From Allochromatium humboldtianum (GTDB lineage: Bacteria; Pseudomonadota; Gammaproteobacteria; Chromatiales; Chromatiaceae): a stretch of 64,000 bases of DNA. Below are positions 15,908 through 24,339 of the stretch, one piece after another. Location of the stretch: NCBI RefSeq assembly GCF_013385175.1, contig NZ_JABZEO010000004.1:248001-312000 (forward strand). Direction: 5' to 3'. The translations under genes were made by a program, and so were the position numbers. The number at the start of each line of letters is the position of its first letter. The first letter of the stretch is position 1. A model generated the notes under the pieces. The model was not told the DNA's origin and ran no database searches. It was given only the letters and a program-made list of their open reading frames with translations.

Positions 15908-16669
15908 ATGGAATTCATCGAGCTGGTCTTACTGCTTTCGGCCGTGGCCCTGGTGGCCGGCTGTGTCGACACCATCGCCGGTGGCGGCGGACTGCTGAGC
16001 ATCCCGGCCCTGCTCTGGGCGGGGCTCAGTCCGGTCGAGAGTCTGGCGACCAACAAGGCGCAGGCCGTCTTCGGCAGCGGTACAGCCACGGTCCAGTTCA
16101 TCCGCCGTGGCTTGATCGCGCCGCGCGGCATCGCTCTGGCCGTGCTCTGCACCTTCGCCGGGGCCGCGTTCGGCGCCTGGCTGGTGCAGCGTCTCGACAG
16201 CACCCTGCTCGAAGGACTCATCCCGCTCCTGCTGATCGCCTTCGCGCTCTATTTCTGGCGCTCGCCGCGTCTGTCGGATCTCGACTCGCACCAGCGTCTG
16301 GACGAAAGCCTCTTCGCCGTCCTCATCGGACTGGGCGTCGGCTTCTACGATGGCTTCTTCGGCCCCGGAACCGGCACCTTCTTCGCGCTGGGCTATGTCG
16401 CCCTGCTCGGCTACAACCTCAGACGCGCCACCGCCCATAGCAAAGCACTCAACTTTACCAGCAATCTGGCGGCCCTGCTGTGTTTCGTCCAGGGCGGCCA
16501 TATCCTCTGGCCGATCGCGCTGGCGATGGCGCTGGGGCAGATGATCGGCGCCTGGATCGGCGCGCATCTGGTGCTGCGCCATGGCGCGGCCCTGGTGCGG
16601 CCGGTGCTGGTCGTGGTCTCGCTCGCCGTCTCGGGGAAGCTGTTGTGGGAGCGGGTCGCCGGCGGCTGA
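15908..16669 (+). CDS. TSUP-family permease (TauE/SafE/YfcA-like)
   Basis: Inner-membrane protein of 253 residues with about eight helices in two homologous halves. The paired motifs GCVDTIAGGGGLLSIPALL (N-terminal half) and GFYDGFFGPGTGTF (C-terminal half) are diagnostic of the TSUP (TauE/SafE) family and closest to YfcA. TSUP members export sulfite or organosulfonates or take up thiosulfate; in a sulfur oxidiser a sulfur-compound role is plausible but not shown. The ATG at 15908 fits the YfcA N-terminus; the frame extends upstream through the divergent gene and was not used. Confidence 0.88.
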   Translation: MEFIELVLLLSAVALVAGCVDTIAGGGGLLSIPALLWAGLSPVESLATNKAQAVFGSGTATVQFIRRGLIAPRGIALAVLCTFAGAAFGAWLVQRLDSTLLEGLIPLLLIAFALYFWRSPRLSDLDSHQRLDESLFAVLIGLGVGFYDGFFGPGTGTFFALGYVALLGYNLRRATAHSKALNFTSNLAALLCFVQGGHILWPIALAMALGQMIGAWIGAHLVLRHGAALVRPVLVVVSLAVSGKLLWERVAGG

Positions 16670-16765
16670 CGTTCGGCCGGACTGTCCCGAAGCTGTCATA
16701 TCGATCGCGCATAATCGCCGATTGCATCCGGATCGGCATTGAGGAATCGGCCAGGGAGACTGCTC

Positions 16766-17575
16766 ATGTATCCACAAACCAATGACAACACCGCACTGAC
16801 CGCACGCGCGCGCCTGCTCGGGCGTCATCTCGACATCAAGCGTCTCGGGCACCTGGAGGCGCTGGCGACCAATCCGCTGGTGACGCCGATCGGCGATACG
16901 GGCCGCGCCGTGCTCTTTCGCTCGGGCGCCGTGGTGCTGTTCGGGGTCGACGATGTCCAGGAAACGGCCTTCATCGAGGAGATCCGCCCCTTCGTGCGCG
17001 ACTCGCTGATCCAGCCCGAGCACGAAGACCTGCCGATCCTGATCGATCCGAGCCGCGCCGAGGCGCTGGAACGCGAGCGTCTGGTACTGGCCGATGCCGA
17101 TCTGGCACGGCTCCAGGTCGTGGCCGACATCCTGGGCAAGAGCGTGCTGCTGGCCGATCAGGAAGCCAGGGTCGCGCACGCCTTCGATCGCATCGAGCCG
17201 CTGGCCGATCGCCTGCGGCGTCAGGGGCGCGGCGTGAGTCATGCCGGCACCCTCATCCGCCACATCGGCGAGGCGCTGGCGATCCAGCAGGACATGGTCG
17301 GGCGCGGCGAGATCGGCGACAAACCCGAGGTCATCTGGGAGCGCCCGGATCTGGAGCGGCTGTTCCTGAATCTGGAGGCCGAATACGAGATCCGCGAGCG
17401 TCAACTGGCCCTGGAGCGCAAGCTGACGCTGATCAACGACACGGCCGGCACCCTGCTCGATCTGTTGCAGAGCAAGCGCAGTCTGCGGGTGGAGTGGTAC
17501 ATCGTCATCCTGATCGTGGTCGAGATCGTGCTCACGCTCTATGAGCTGTTCCTGCACAACTCTGGGCACGGATGA
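16766..17575 (+). CDS. RMD1/YagE (DUF155) family protein with C-terminal membrane anchor
   Basis: A 269-residue protein with the long soluble domain of the RMD1/YagE family (segment FRSGAVVLFGVDD near residues 51-63, then a helical region) and one C-terminal hydrophobic helix (WYIVILIVVEIVLTLYELFL, about 243-262). Eukaryotic relatives sit in mitochondrial membranes; the bacterial function is unknown. The ATG at 16766 has GGGAG nine bases upstream and was preferred to the in-frame ATG at 16739. The stop abuts that of the convergent hicA gene with no bases between. Confidence 0.85.
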   Translation: MYPQTNDNTALTARARLLGRHLDIKRLGHLEALATNPLVTPIGDTGRAVLFRSGAVVLFGVDDVQETAFIEEIRPFVRDSLIQPEHEDLPILIDPSRAEALERERLVLADADLARLQVVADILGKSVLLADQEARVAHAFDRIEPLADRLRRQGRGVSHAGTLIRHIGEALAIQQDMVGRGEIGDKPEVIWERPDLERLFLNLEAEYEIRERQLALERKLTLINDTAGTLLDLLQSKRSLRVEWYIVILIVVEIVLTLYELFLHNSGHG

Positions 17576-17818
17576 TCATGGCTGTAGTCGTTCCAGCAAT
17601 TCCTCGCGCGACAGGCCGTGATGAATCGCGACCGCTTTCAGAATCGCGGCGAGCGTGCCGGCTCGCAACGGATCATGCAGCGGAATCGTCACATGATGCT
17701 GTCCGCCACGCTCTGTCGTCAGCCGCACATGGCTTCCAGTCTGGCGCGTCGGGCGATAGTCCAGCCGCCCGAGCCGCTCGATGAGGTCTTTTCCCGATAG
17801 GTCGCGTGGCAGTCTCAC
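17576..17818 (-). CDS. hicA: HicA-family toxin (mRNA interferase)
   Basis: An 80-residue protein with the HicA double-stranded-RNA-binding-like fold: GKDLIERLGRLDY, then the segment RQTGSHVRL with the catalytic histidine, and a closing VTIPLHDPLRAGTLAAILK. HicA toxins cut mRNA when freed from HicB. The length fits the family. The start overlaps the end of hicB by four bases, so antitoxin is translated first. A putative functional toxin, since the GSH motif is intact. Confidence 0.88.
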   Translation of the reverse strand: MRLPRDLSGKDLIERLGRLDYRPTRQTGSHVRLTTERGGQHHVTIPLHDPLRAGTLAAILKAVAIHHGLSREELLERLQP

Positions 17819-18021
17819 GCCGCGATGGCCTCCTCACGGGTGATATGCAGGCGGATCAAAGATGGCTTTTCGGCCGGATCGAAATGGCAGGATACCGCAT
17901 CCCGAACCAGCTCCCGCAGCGCAGGCAGATCGTCGGCCTCCGTGAAGATATCGACACCAAGCGCGTGCGCCACATATCCCCCCTCCGGCGCCTCCTCGAC
18001 GATGAAGTGGATCTCGCTCAT
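17815..18021 (-). CDS. hicB: HicB-family antitoxin
   Basis: A 68-residue acidic protein with the HicB fold signature (FIVEEAPEGGYVAHALGVDIFTEA shortened here to its start and end). It is the short HicB form without the additional C-terminal DNA-binding domain seen in many antitoxins, so autoregulation may be weak or indirect. Upstream of and overlapping hicA, forming a type II toxin-antitoxin pair. Confidence 0.83.
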   Translation of the reverse strand: MSEIHFIVEEAPEGGYVAHALGVDIFTEADDLPALRELVRDAVSCHFDPAEKPSLIRLHITREEAIAA

Positions 18022-18056
18022 ATCGCAAAGTCTCAGTTGGTTTAGCGCATTTGGCT

Positions 18057-18632
18057 TCAGCCGGCCGCGATGGCGGCCTGCGAGAGCCAGATCAGCGCCG
18101 GTTCGTCGTCATCCGTCAGCTTGCCCTCGCGCATCAGCAGTAGCCCATCGGCGACCGGCTGGGCGATGACGCCCTCATCCTGGGCTGGAACAGGCGTGGC
18201 CAGCGGGTTGGCCGGACGCGCTCCGACCCGCTGATCGACCCAGCGTCGAACCATGTCGTGATAGGCGTGCCGATAGACCACCTTGGCCGCGCGCAACTGA
18301 TCGTCCTGGAAGAAGAGCGTGACCGAGGCCGCCGGGATCTGGTTGAAGGCGCCGATCTGAGCGCCGCACAGTCGGTTGCCGAACGGATTGGCCCCGTCGG
18401 CACACTGGAATTCGAGCCTGGGGAAGGTCTCGCGCAGTTTCGCCTCGGTCAGCCGGCTGTCGAAGGCGTCGAGCGCGGCATTGAACTCGGGCTTGCCGAG
18501 CAGCCCCATCAGGGCGAGATCGGTGCGCCGCTGGCCGTCCTCGGTGAAGGCGAGCCAGAAGAACGGCCCGATCACCAGGGCCAGCATCAGGAACGTCTTG
18601 TAGGCTTTCGGCAGCTTCAGATTGGCGCTCAT
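18057..18632 (-). CDS. membrane-anchored protein of unknown function
   Basis: A 191-residue protein with an N-terminal hydrophobic helix (FLMLALVIGPFFWLAF, about residues 13-28) acting as anchor or uncleaved signal. The rest is a periplasmic-looking domain with two cysteines (FQCADGANPFGNRLCGAQ) that could form a disulfide. I do not recognise the family. The ATG at 18632 gives a sensible N-terminus; the frame is open to 18707, but those residues look like intergenic translation. It follows the OmpA-like gene after about 70 bases holding a short CTCCCGCGAG palindrome and may share its transcript. Confidence 0.65.
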   Translation of the reverse strand: MSANLKLPKAYKTFLMLALVIGPFFWLAFTEDGQRRTDLALMGLLGKPEFNAALDAFDSRLTEAKLRETFPRLEFQCADGANPFGNRLCGAQIGAFNQIPAASVTLFFQDDQLRAAKVVYRHAYHDMVRRWVDQRVGARPANPLATPVPAQDEGVIAQPVADGLLLMREGKLTDDDEPALIWLSQAAIAAG

Positions 18633-18703
18633 TCGTTTACTCGTGTCATGTCGCTTGGATTCCCCCTCTTCCCAATCCCTCTCCCGCGAGGGGAAAGTGG
18701 CTT

Positions 18704-19759
18704 TCACTGGGCCACGATCTCGACCCGTCGGTTGAGCGCGCGCCCTTCTTCGGTGGCGTTGCTGGTCAGGGGCGCGAGACCGGCCACGCCCATGGGTTTG
18801 AGTCGCTCACCCAGAATGCCATAACTCTGGATGAGTGTGCGCACGACCTCCTCGGCACGGCGGCGCGAGAGATCCATGTTGTACTCCAGCGTACCGCGAT
18901 TGTCGGTGTGCCCGACGATGTAGAGCTTGAGCTCGGGATTCTCGACCAGCATCAGGGCGATCTGTTCGAGCTGGGGCTTGGATTCGTCCTTGATGGTCGC
19001 TTGGTCGAAGTCGAACTGGATGCCATGGACGGCGATGCGTCCGGCGTCCGAGAGTCCCTGAGCCATCTCTTTGGCTTCGATCGAGACCATGCGCTCGCGC
19101 ATCGGCTGCGACAGCACCTCTTCGACGAAGATGGCCACCCGGTTGCCGGCGGCCGAATCGGCGAAGTTGTCCTGTAGCGCGGCGAAGACGAAGACATAGG
19201 AATCACCGTTCGGGGTCTGACGGCGCGCGCTGTAGAGCCGCGGCTCCTGGACCGTCGTGTCGGAGTAGACGTGCTTGAGCAGATGGCTGTCGGTGAGCTG
19301 CTTGCCGTTGGCGGCCTCGCCATAGAAACGATCGACCCCGTCCCCGCATTCCTCGAACCCCGAGCACTGATAGAGCGGTTCATAGCCCAGATCCTCCAGC
19401 GCGCGGCGGTAGTTGCGGATGACCTCCAGCGAACTGGCGTTGCTCGGGGCCAGATAGACCAGCCGCGTGCGCCGGCCGGACGCCTTGATTGTCTGTTTCC
19501 AGTCTCCGGTACCTGTCTCCCAGGGGCCGGTCGGAATCAGCGTCTCATCGAAAGGACTGACCCGATGACCGATGATCACCGACCCCTCGAAGCGCGGAAG
19601 GCCGGGGATGTCGGTCGCGCCTGGAAGATCGCGCTCGAAATCAGTCGCCGCGACCGCTCCGGCCATGCCCATGAACCCCAAGAGCAGCAGGACTACCGTG
19701 AGCCGAGCGATCGGCCCGAACAGCCGCCGTCCGTCCGCCCCCGGCGTCAGACCTGGCAT
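18704..19759 (-). CDS. OmpA-family protein with N-terminal DUF4892-like domain
   Basis: About 351 residues. After a hydrophobic export signal ([19 protein letters not shown]) comes a domain resembling DUF4892 ([14 protein letters not shown], then [19 protein letters not shown]). It is followed by a C-terminal OmpA domain (from about 240) with VGHTDNRGT and [12 protein letters not shown], the residues that hold peptidoglycan. It probably anchors the outer membrane or a periplasmic complex to the wall. Start uncertain: ATG at 19759 (chosen; GGA close upstream), 19795 or a far upstream codon are all in frame. Divergent from mutS. Confidence 0.82.
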   Translation of the reverse strand: MPGLTPGADGRRLFGPIARLTVVLLLLGFMGMAGAVAATDFERDLPGATDIPGLPRFEGSVIIGHRVSPFDETLIPTGPWETGTGDWKQTIKASGRRTRLVYLAPSNASSLEVIRNYRRALEDLGYEPLYQCSGFEECGDGVDRFYGEAANGKQLTDSHLLKHVYSDTTVQEPRLYSARRQTPNGDSYVFVFAALQDNFADSAAGNRVAIFVEEVLSQPMRERMVSIEAKEMAQGLSDAGRIAVHGIQFDFDQATIKDESKPQLEQIALMLVENPELKLYIVGHTDNRGTLEYNMDLSRRRAEEVVRTLIQSYGILGERLKPMGVAGLAPLTSNATEEGRALNRRVEIVAQ

Positions 19760-19982
19760 CCGTTTCCAATGGCTTGAGAGGGCTATGGGGTCCATGGCTG
19801 TGAGTGTCGAACAGGGCTGGGTTCCAATGGACAGGCATGTCAACAGGCCGAATGGGCGCGATTTTACAGGAATTGGCCGGGGTTTCCGGATCTATGGTAA
19901 AACGCAGTCCCTTTCAGCCGCGACGTCCAGGTACGTCCGGCCCGTTCATTCAATCCCAGGCCCTCCGCCCCAGCGATCTCCC

Positions 19983-22649
19983 GTGACTCAAGACAGCTCG
20001 CCCCCCGACCTCTCCCGGCACACGCCCATGATGCAGCAGTATCTGCGCATCAAGGCCGAGTATCCGCACATGCTGCTGTTCTACCGCATGGGGGACTTCT
20101 ACGAGCTGTTCTACGAGGACGCCGAGCGCGCCGCGCGTCTGCTCGACATCACATTGACCCGGCGCGGTCAGTCGGGCGGCCGACCGATCCCGATGGCCGG
20201 CGTGCCCTATCATGCCGTCGAAGGCTATCTGGCCAAGCTGGTGCGTCAGGGCGTATCCGTCGCCATCTGCGAGCAGGTCGGCGATCCGGCTCAATCCAAG
20301 GGGCCGGTCGAACGCAAGGTGACGCGCATCGTCACGCCTGGAACCTTGACCGACGAGGCCTTGCTGGAGGAGCGGCGCGAGAACCTGCTGGTCGCCATCG
20401 CCGAGGGCGCCTCCGGACTGGGGCTGGCGGTGCTGGAACTCTCCAGCGGACGCTTCTCGGTGCTAGAGGTCGGGTCGCACGAGGCGCTCATGAGCGAGCT
20501 CGAACGCTTGAGACCCGCCGAGATCCTGATCGCCGAGGACAGCCGGCTCGACAGCGATCTGCGGCTCGAACGCGGCGTCACCCGACGCCCGGTCTGGCAC
20601 TTCGAGTCCGACAGCGGCGAACGCGCCCTGTGCGAGCAGTTCGGCACCCGCGATCTGGGCGGCTTCGGCTGCGCCGGGATGCGGACGGCGATCGGCGCGG
20701 CCGGCTGTTTGCTCCAATACGTCCGCGACACCCAGTTCGCCGCCCTGCCGCACATTCGCGGCCTGTCCACCGAGTCGCGCGACGAGGCGCTGATCCTGGA
20801 TGCCGCGACCCGACGCAACCTGGAGATCACCGAGAGTCTCGGCGGACGCTCCGAGCACACATTGGCCGGCGTGCTCGACCAGACCGTCACCGCCATGGGC
20901 AGCCGCTTGCTGCGCCGCTGGCTGAACCGTCCGCTGCGCGACCGCGAGGCCATCCGCGCCCGGCATGGCGCCATCCGCGCCTTGATCAGCGTGGGGCATG
21001 GCGCGTCCATTCAAACACTCCTGAACGGCATCGGCGACCTGGAACGCATCCTGGCGCGCGTGGCGCTCGGCACCGCCCGCCCGCGTGATCTGGCGGTGCT
21101 GCGCGACTCGCTCGCCGTCCTGCCCGATCTGCGCGCCGAACTGGCCGAGTCTCCCGACCCCCTGCTCGCCCAACTACGCGACGAGATCGGCGAGCATCCC
21201 GAGGTGCTGGATCTGCTCCAGCGCGCCATCCTCGAACAGCCGCCGGTGCTGATCCGCGACGGCGGTGTGATCGCACGCGGCTATGACGCCGAACTCGACC
21301 GGCTGCGCGACCTCTCCGAACATGCCGACCAGTTCCTGCTCGACCTGGAGACGCGCGAGCGGACGCGCACCGGCATCGCCAATCTCAAGGTCGGCTACAA
21401 CCGGGTGCACGGCTATTACATCGAACTGAGCCGCACCCAGGCCGATCAGGTGCCGCCGGATTTCGTGCGCCGCCAGACGCTCAAGGGCGTCGAGCGCTAC
21501 ATCACGCCCGAACTCAAGCGCTTCGAGGATCAGGTCTTGAGCAGCCGCGAACGCGCGCTCGCCCGCGAGAAATGGCTCTATGAGGAACTGTTGGGTCAGT
21601 TGGGCCTGTCGCTCGGGCCGCTGCAACTGGCCGCCAGCGCCATCGCCGCGCTCGACGTGCTGGCCAATCTGGCCGAGCGCGCCCAGACGCTGAACTGGAG
21701 CTGTCCGGAGCTGACCAACCGCGCGCAGATCGAGATCCAGGACGGGCGTCATCCGGTCGTCGAGCGCGTGCTCGACGGTCCCTTCGTCGCCAATGGCCTG
21801 CGTCTGGACGGCAAGCGGCGGATGCTGGTCATCACCGGCCCCAACATGGGCGGCAAATCGACCTACATGCGCCAGAATGCGCTCATCGTGCTGCTCGCCC
21901 ATGCCGGGAGCTTCGTGCCGGCGCGTCGTGCCGTCATCGGCCCCATCGACCGCATCTTCTCGCGCATCGGCGCCTCGGACGATCTGGCTGGCGGACGCTC
22001 GACCTTCATGGTCGAGATGGAGGAGACGGCCAATATTCTGAACAACGCGACGGCTCAGAGCCTGATCCTGATGGACGAGATCGGGCGCGGCACCAGTACC
22101 TTCGACGGGCTGTCACTGGCCTGGTCGTGCGCGGTCGAGCTGGCCACGCGCATTGGCGCCTACAGCCTGTTCGCGACCCATTATTTCGAGCTGACCACCC
22201 TGCCCGAGGAATATCCGGGTATCGCCAACGTCCATCTCGACGCCATCGAACATGGTCAGTCGATCGTCTTCATGCACGCCCTGCGCGAGGGTCCGGCCAA
22301 TCAGAGTTATGGTCTGGCGGTGGCGGCGCTCGCCGGGGTGCCGCCAGCAGTCATCACCCGCGCGCGCGAGCGCTTGCGCGAACTGGAAGACGGTGCGCAT
22401 CGTCATGCCACGCGCGAGACCCGACAGCTCTCGCTGTTTCCGATGGAGCCGGCATCGACACCGCGCCCCAAGGCCAAGCCGGAAGCCGTCGTCGAGCCGG
22501 TCGAACCCCCGGTCTGCGCGGCACTGCGCGACATCGATCCAGACGGACTCACGCCGCGCGAGGCGCTGGAGGCGCTCTACCGTCTGCGTGGGATGATCGA
22601 ATCTCAGGGAGTCCTCGCCGGGAAGCGAGCACGGGCACACGAAGGTTGA
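19983..22649 (+). CDS. mutS: DNA mismatch repair protein MutS
   Basis: A mismatch-recognition ATPase of about 888 residues. The mismatch-wedge motif GDFYELF is near residue 37, the connector and lever domains follow, then the ATPase with [11 protein letters not shown] and [13 protein letters not shown] Pro-rich linker and the C-terminal tetramerisation region ([14 protein letters not shown]) complete the chain, so it is full length. A GTG at 19983 is the proposed start because it leaves the usual short N-terminus before [11 protein letters not shown] codons at 20028 and 20031 are alternatives. No mutL partner lies in the window. Confidence 0.96.
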   Translation: MTQDSSPPDLSRHTPMMQQYLRIKAEYPHMLLFYRMGDFYELFYEDAERAARLLDITLTRRGQSGGRPIPMAGVPYHAVEGYLAKLVRQGVSVAICEQVGDPAQSKGPVERKVTRIVTPGTLTDEALLEERRENLLVAIAEGASGLGLAVLELSSGRFSVLEVGSHEALMSELERLRPAEILIAEDSRLDSDLRLERGVTRRPVWHFESDSGERALCEQFGTRDLGGFGCAGMRTAIGAAGCLLQYVRDTQFAALPHIRGLSTESRDEALILDAATRRNLEITESLGGRSEHTLAGVLDQTVTAMGSRLLRRWLNRPLRDREAIRARHGAIRALISVGHGASIQTLLNGIGDLERILARVALGTARPRDLAVLRDSLAVLPDLRAELAESPDPLLAQLRDEIGEHPEVLDLLQRAILEQPPVLIRDGGVIARGYDAELDRLRDLSEHADQFLLDLETRERTRTGIANLKVGYNRVHGYYIELSRTQADQVPPDFVRRQTLKGVERYITPELKRFEDQVLSSRERALAREKWLYEELLGQLGLSLGPLQLAASAIAALDVLANLAERAQTLNWSCPELTNRAQIEIQDGRHPVVERVLDGPFVANGLRLDGKRRMLVITGPNMGGKSTYMRQNALIVLLAHAGSFVPARRAVIGPIDRIFSRIGASDDLAGGRSTFMVEMEETANILNNATAQSLILMDEIGRGTSTFDGLSLAWSCAVELATRIGAYSLFATHYFELTTLPEEYPGIANVHLDAIEHGQSIVFMHALREGPANQSYGLAVAALAGVPPAVITRARERLRELEDGAHRHATRETRQLSLFPMEPASTPRPKAKPEAVVEPVEPPVCAALRDIDPDGLTPREALEALYRLRGMIESQGVLAGKRARAHEG

Positions 22650-22660
22650 GTAACCGTCAA

Positions 22661-22707
22661 AGCGACAGGGCGCCAAAACGCTGAATGCAGGTCGCGCCCT
22701 ATCGTGC
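22661..22707. other. inverted repeat after mutS
   Basis: Arms CGACAGGGCGC and GCGCCCTATCG pair around a loop of about 20 bases, a short distance after the mutS stop. There is no T run, so at best it is a stabilising hairpin or a weak terminator. The rest of 22650-22819 shows no gene. Confidence 0.3.
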
Positions 22708-22819
22708 TTTGTGGAGACGAAGACCGCGCGGATCGAGCACAATGCCGCCTTGCAGCGGGTCATGATCGACTGGGGACTTAATGAGGGGCGCTTATGATTT
22801 GCAGCGGGATATTTTTGAT

Positions 22820-22838
22820 TTACAAGAAAATCTTGTAA
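22820..22838. other. AT-rich hairpin next to tRNA-Ser
   Basis: Perfect 8-base arms TTACAAGA/TCTTGTAA with an AAA loop, 5 bases downstream of the tRNA 3' end on the minus strand. It may be the tRNA transcript terminator, but the following bases are only partly T-rich. Confidence 0.35.
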
Positions 22839-22843
22839 TAAAT

Positions 22844-22934
22844 TGGCGGAGAGGGAGGGATTCGAACCCTCGATAGGCTATTAACCTATACACACTTTCC
22901 AGGCGTGCTCCTTAAGCCACTCGGACACCTCTCC
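22844..22934 (-). tRNA. tRNA-Ser (anticodon GGA)
   Basis: A 91-base class II tRNA on the minus strand. The acceptor stem pairs GGAGAGG with CCTCTCC, with a G discriminator and an encoded CCA end. The anticodon loop is CTGGAAA with anticodon GGA, the long variable arm is typical of serine tRNA, and the T loop is GGTTCGAATCC. It reads UCC/UCU serine codons. A candidate promoter lies about 80 bases upstream. Confidence 0.96.
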
Positions 22935-23012
22935 GGGAGGGGAATCGATGCTGACCGACTCTTTGCCCATGCAGGCGTGGAGCCGCTATCCCTGTCGCTC
23001 GATAAGCCGCAC

Positions 23013-23041
23013 ACTATACATCAAGCCCACTCCCCTTGCAA
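23013..23041 (-). promoter_or_regulatory. candidate promoter of tRNA-Ser
   Basis: Minus strand: TTGCAA (23041-23036, 4 of 6 to TTGACA), a 17-base spacer, TATAGT (23018-23013, 5 of 6). It would start transcription about 70 bases before the tRNA. No gene is supported between 22935 and 23199. Confidence 0.5.
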
Positions 23042-23199
23042 TCGGAGCGCCCCGAATTTCGTCGCCGGGATTCAGGAGTCTTGTTCCAGATCGCTCGATG
23101 CAAACCCCAGTGACCCAAGTCAATGTGATCGAGCGCGGAATTTGCTGATATGCACTGGCAGGACATCTACAACCCTTGGCTGAGGTGAGGACTCGACCC

Positions 23200-23655
23200 A
23201 TGGCCACGATCGACAACGACCAGGATCTCCGCACGGCACTCAATCGGCTGAACCCGGACCAGCAACGACAGCTCGGCTGCCGGTTCGCACACCAAGTCAT
23301 GAATCTGAGCCGCGACGAGCGCGTCAACCGCGCCATCCATACCGGACTCACGGACGGGGCCTCACCCGGCGAACTAGAAGACGCCTTCAGGGTCGCTCGC
23401 GCCTATGCCGTCAAGACCTATACTGATTGCGGCAAGGATACCGACTGGATGGCACAGGCCGATCATTTCGTCGCGGCCTCCGCCGCCGCCGCACTGACGC
23501 CGGACGAACTCATGACCGAGCGGCAGAATCGTGCCTGGAAGGCGGCCGTTCAGGCACGCATGGCGGTCAGCTGTGCCATGATGGAAGACGATGCGGCCGA
23601 CGAGAGCAACGTCGCACGACAGCAGTATGCACTGACCGCCGAGTTTCTCGGCTAA
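23200..23655 (+). CDS. hypothetical soluble protein, 151 residues
   Basis: A helical, acidic protein starting at the ATG at 23200 (GTGAGG about 10 bases upstream; the upstream in-frame GTG at 23176 is less likely). It contains several conserved-looking pieces (LNPDQQRQLGCRFAHQV, FVAASAAAALTP) and two or three cysteines. No signal peptide, membrane segment or catalytic motif is visible, and I do not recognise the family. It precedes the glycine-rich secreted protein gene by about 80 bases. Confidence 0.65.
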   Translation: MATIDNDQDLRTALNRLNPDQQRQLGCRFAHQVMNLSRDERVNRAIHTGLTDGASPGELEDAFRVARAYAVKTYTDCGKDTDWMAQADHFVAASAAAALTPDELMTERQNRAWKAAVQARMAVSCAMMEDDAADESNVARQQYALTAEFLG

Positions 23656-23732
23656 CCCGCATCTACAAGGTCTTGGATTCGCTCCACGCGTGCTTACGAC
23701 GCCGACGAACGAGTCTCACTGTGAGGTCTGAT

Positions 23733-24179
23733 ATGCACAAGTTCGGTTTATATGTATCGGGTGTCGCCCTGACGACTGCCCTGGGTCTGGCCCTGCCTGC
23801 GGGTGTCCAGGCTCAACCCGGCGGTTATGGCTATGGTCAGGGTTCGCAGCAGGGTTCGGGCCAGGGCATGAACCAGGGCCAACGACCGGGACAGGGTCAG
23901 GGCGGCTCTCAAGGCCAGGGGCCGGGCCAGGGATCGGGCGGTTCTCAAGGTCAGGGACCGGGCCAGGGATCGGGCGGCTCTCAAGGTCAGGGACCGGGCC
24001 AGGGATACGGCTATGGCTCCGGCGGCCCCGGCTATGGCCGCGGTCCAGGCTATGGCGGCGGTCCGGGAGGCGGCGGTTATGGCCCGCCCCCGCCACGCCC
24101 CGGCTATGGCCCAGGCTATGGACCCGGCCCGGATATGCCCATGCCTTACGGTGGACAGCGCCCGCCCCCAGGCTATTGA
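23733..24179 (+). CDS. secreted glycine/glutamine-rich repeat protein
   Basis: A 148-residue protein with a clear signal peptide (about residues 1-27, cut after VQAQ). The mature part is built almost only of G, Q, P, Y and S. Residues 57-92 are three tandem 12-residue units GGSQGQGPGQGS, followed by GYG/GPG repeats and a Pro-rich tail (PPPPRPGYGPG). Such sequence is expected to be disordered or matrix-like. GAGG lies ten bases before the ATG. A short distance ahead of an exopolysaccharide co-polymerase and kinase, it may be part of the extracellular matrix, but that is inference. Confidence 0.7.
   Translation: MHKFGLYVSGVALTTALGLALPAGVQAQPGGYGYGQGSQQGSGQGMNQGQRPGQGQGGSQGQGPGQGSGGSQGQGPGQGSGGSQGQGPGQGYGYGSGGPGYGRGPGYGGGPGGGGYGPPPPRPGYGPGYGPGPDMPMPYGGQRPPPGY
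23901..24008 (+). repeat. three tandem 36-base repeats inside the glycine-rich gene
   Basis: Units 23901-23936, 23937-23972 and 23973-24008, each encoding GGSQGQGPGQG followed by S, S and Y. They differ at only a few positions, so they are recent or kept homogeneous; copy number may vary between strains. Confidence 0.9.
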
Positions 24180-24196
24180 CGCCCCCTAGCGAGGTC

Positions 24197-24215
24197 TCGC
24201 CACCACAGGTGGCGA
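24197..24215. other. hairpin after the glycine-rich gene
   Basis: Perfect 8-base stem TCGCCACC/GGTGGCGA with an ACA loop, 18 bases after the stop. No T run follows. Possibly a rho-assisted transcript end or mRNA stabiliser. The remainder of 24180-24339 shows only a weak TACACT-like -10. Confidence 0.45.
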
Positions 24216-24339
24216 CGGCCTCGCGCCCAAATTCCGCAACGATCCAACTTGCGCTACACTCCACCGATCTCGATCGGCCAGGGGTACGCCTCCCAGCGCC
24301 CACGCCACCCGTCGTCAGGCCCGTCTCCCAGAGACGAGA

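Noticed and set aside
15929-17569. 546-codon minus-strand frame over the TSUP and RMD1-family genes
   Set aside because: Antisense to two genes with clear family signatures; no promoter or ribosome-binding site.
22844-22934. tRNA-Ser as attachment site of an integrated island
   Set aside because: No integrase gene and no second copy of the tRNA end was seen on either side within the window.
23901-24008. Regular 36-base repeats considered as a CRISPR array
   Set aside because: Units are directly adjacent with no spacers and encode an in-frame repeated peptide after a signal sequence.
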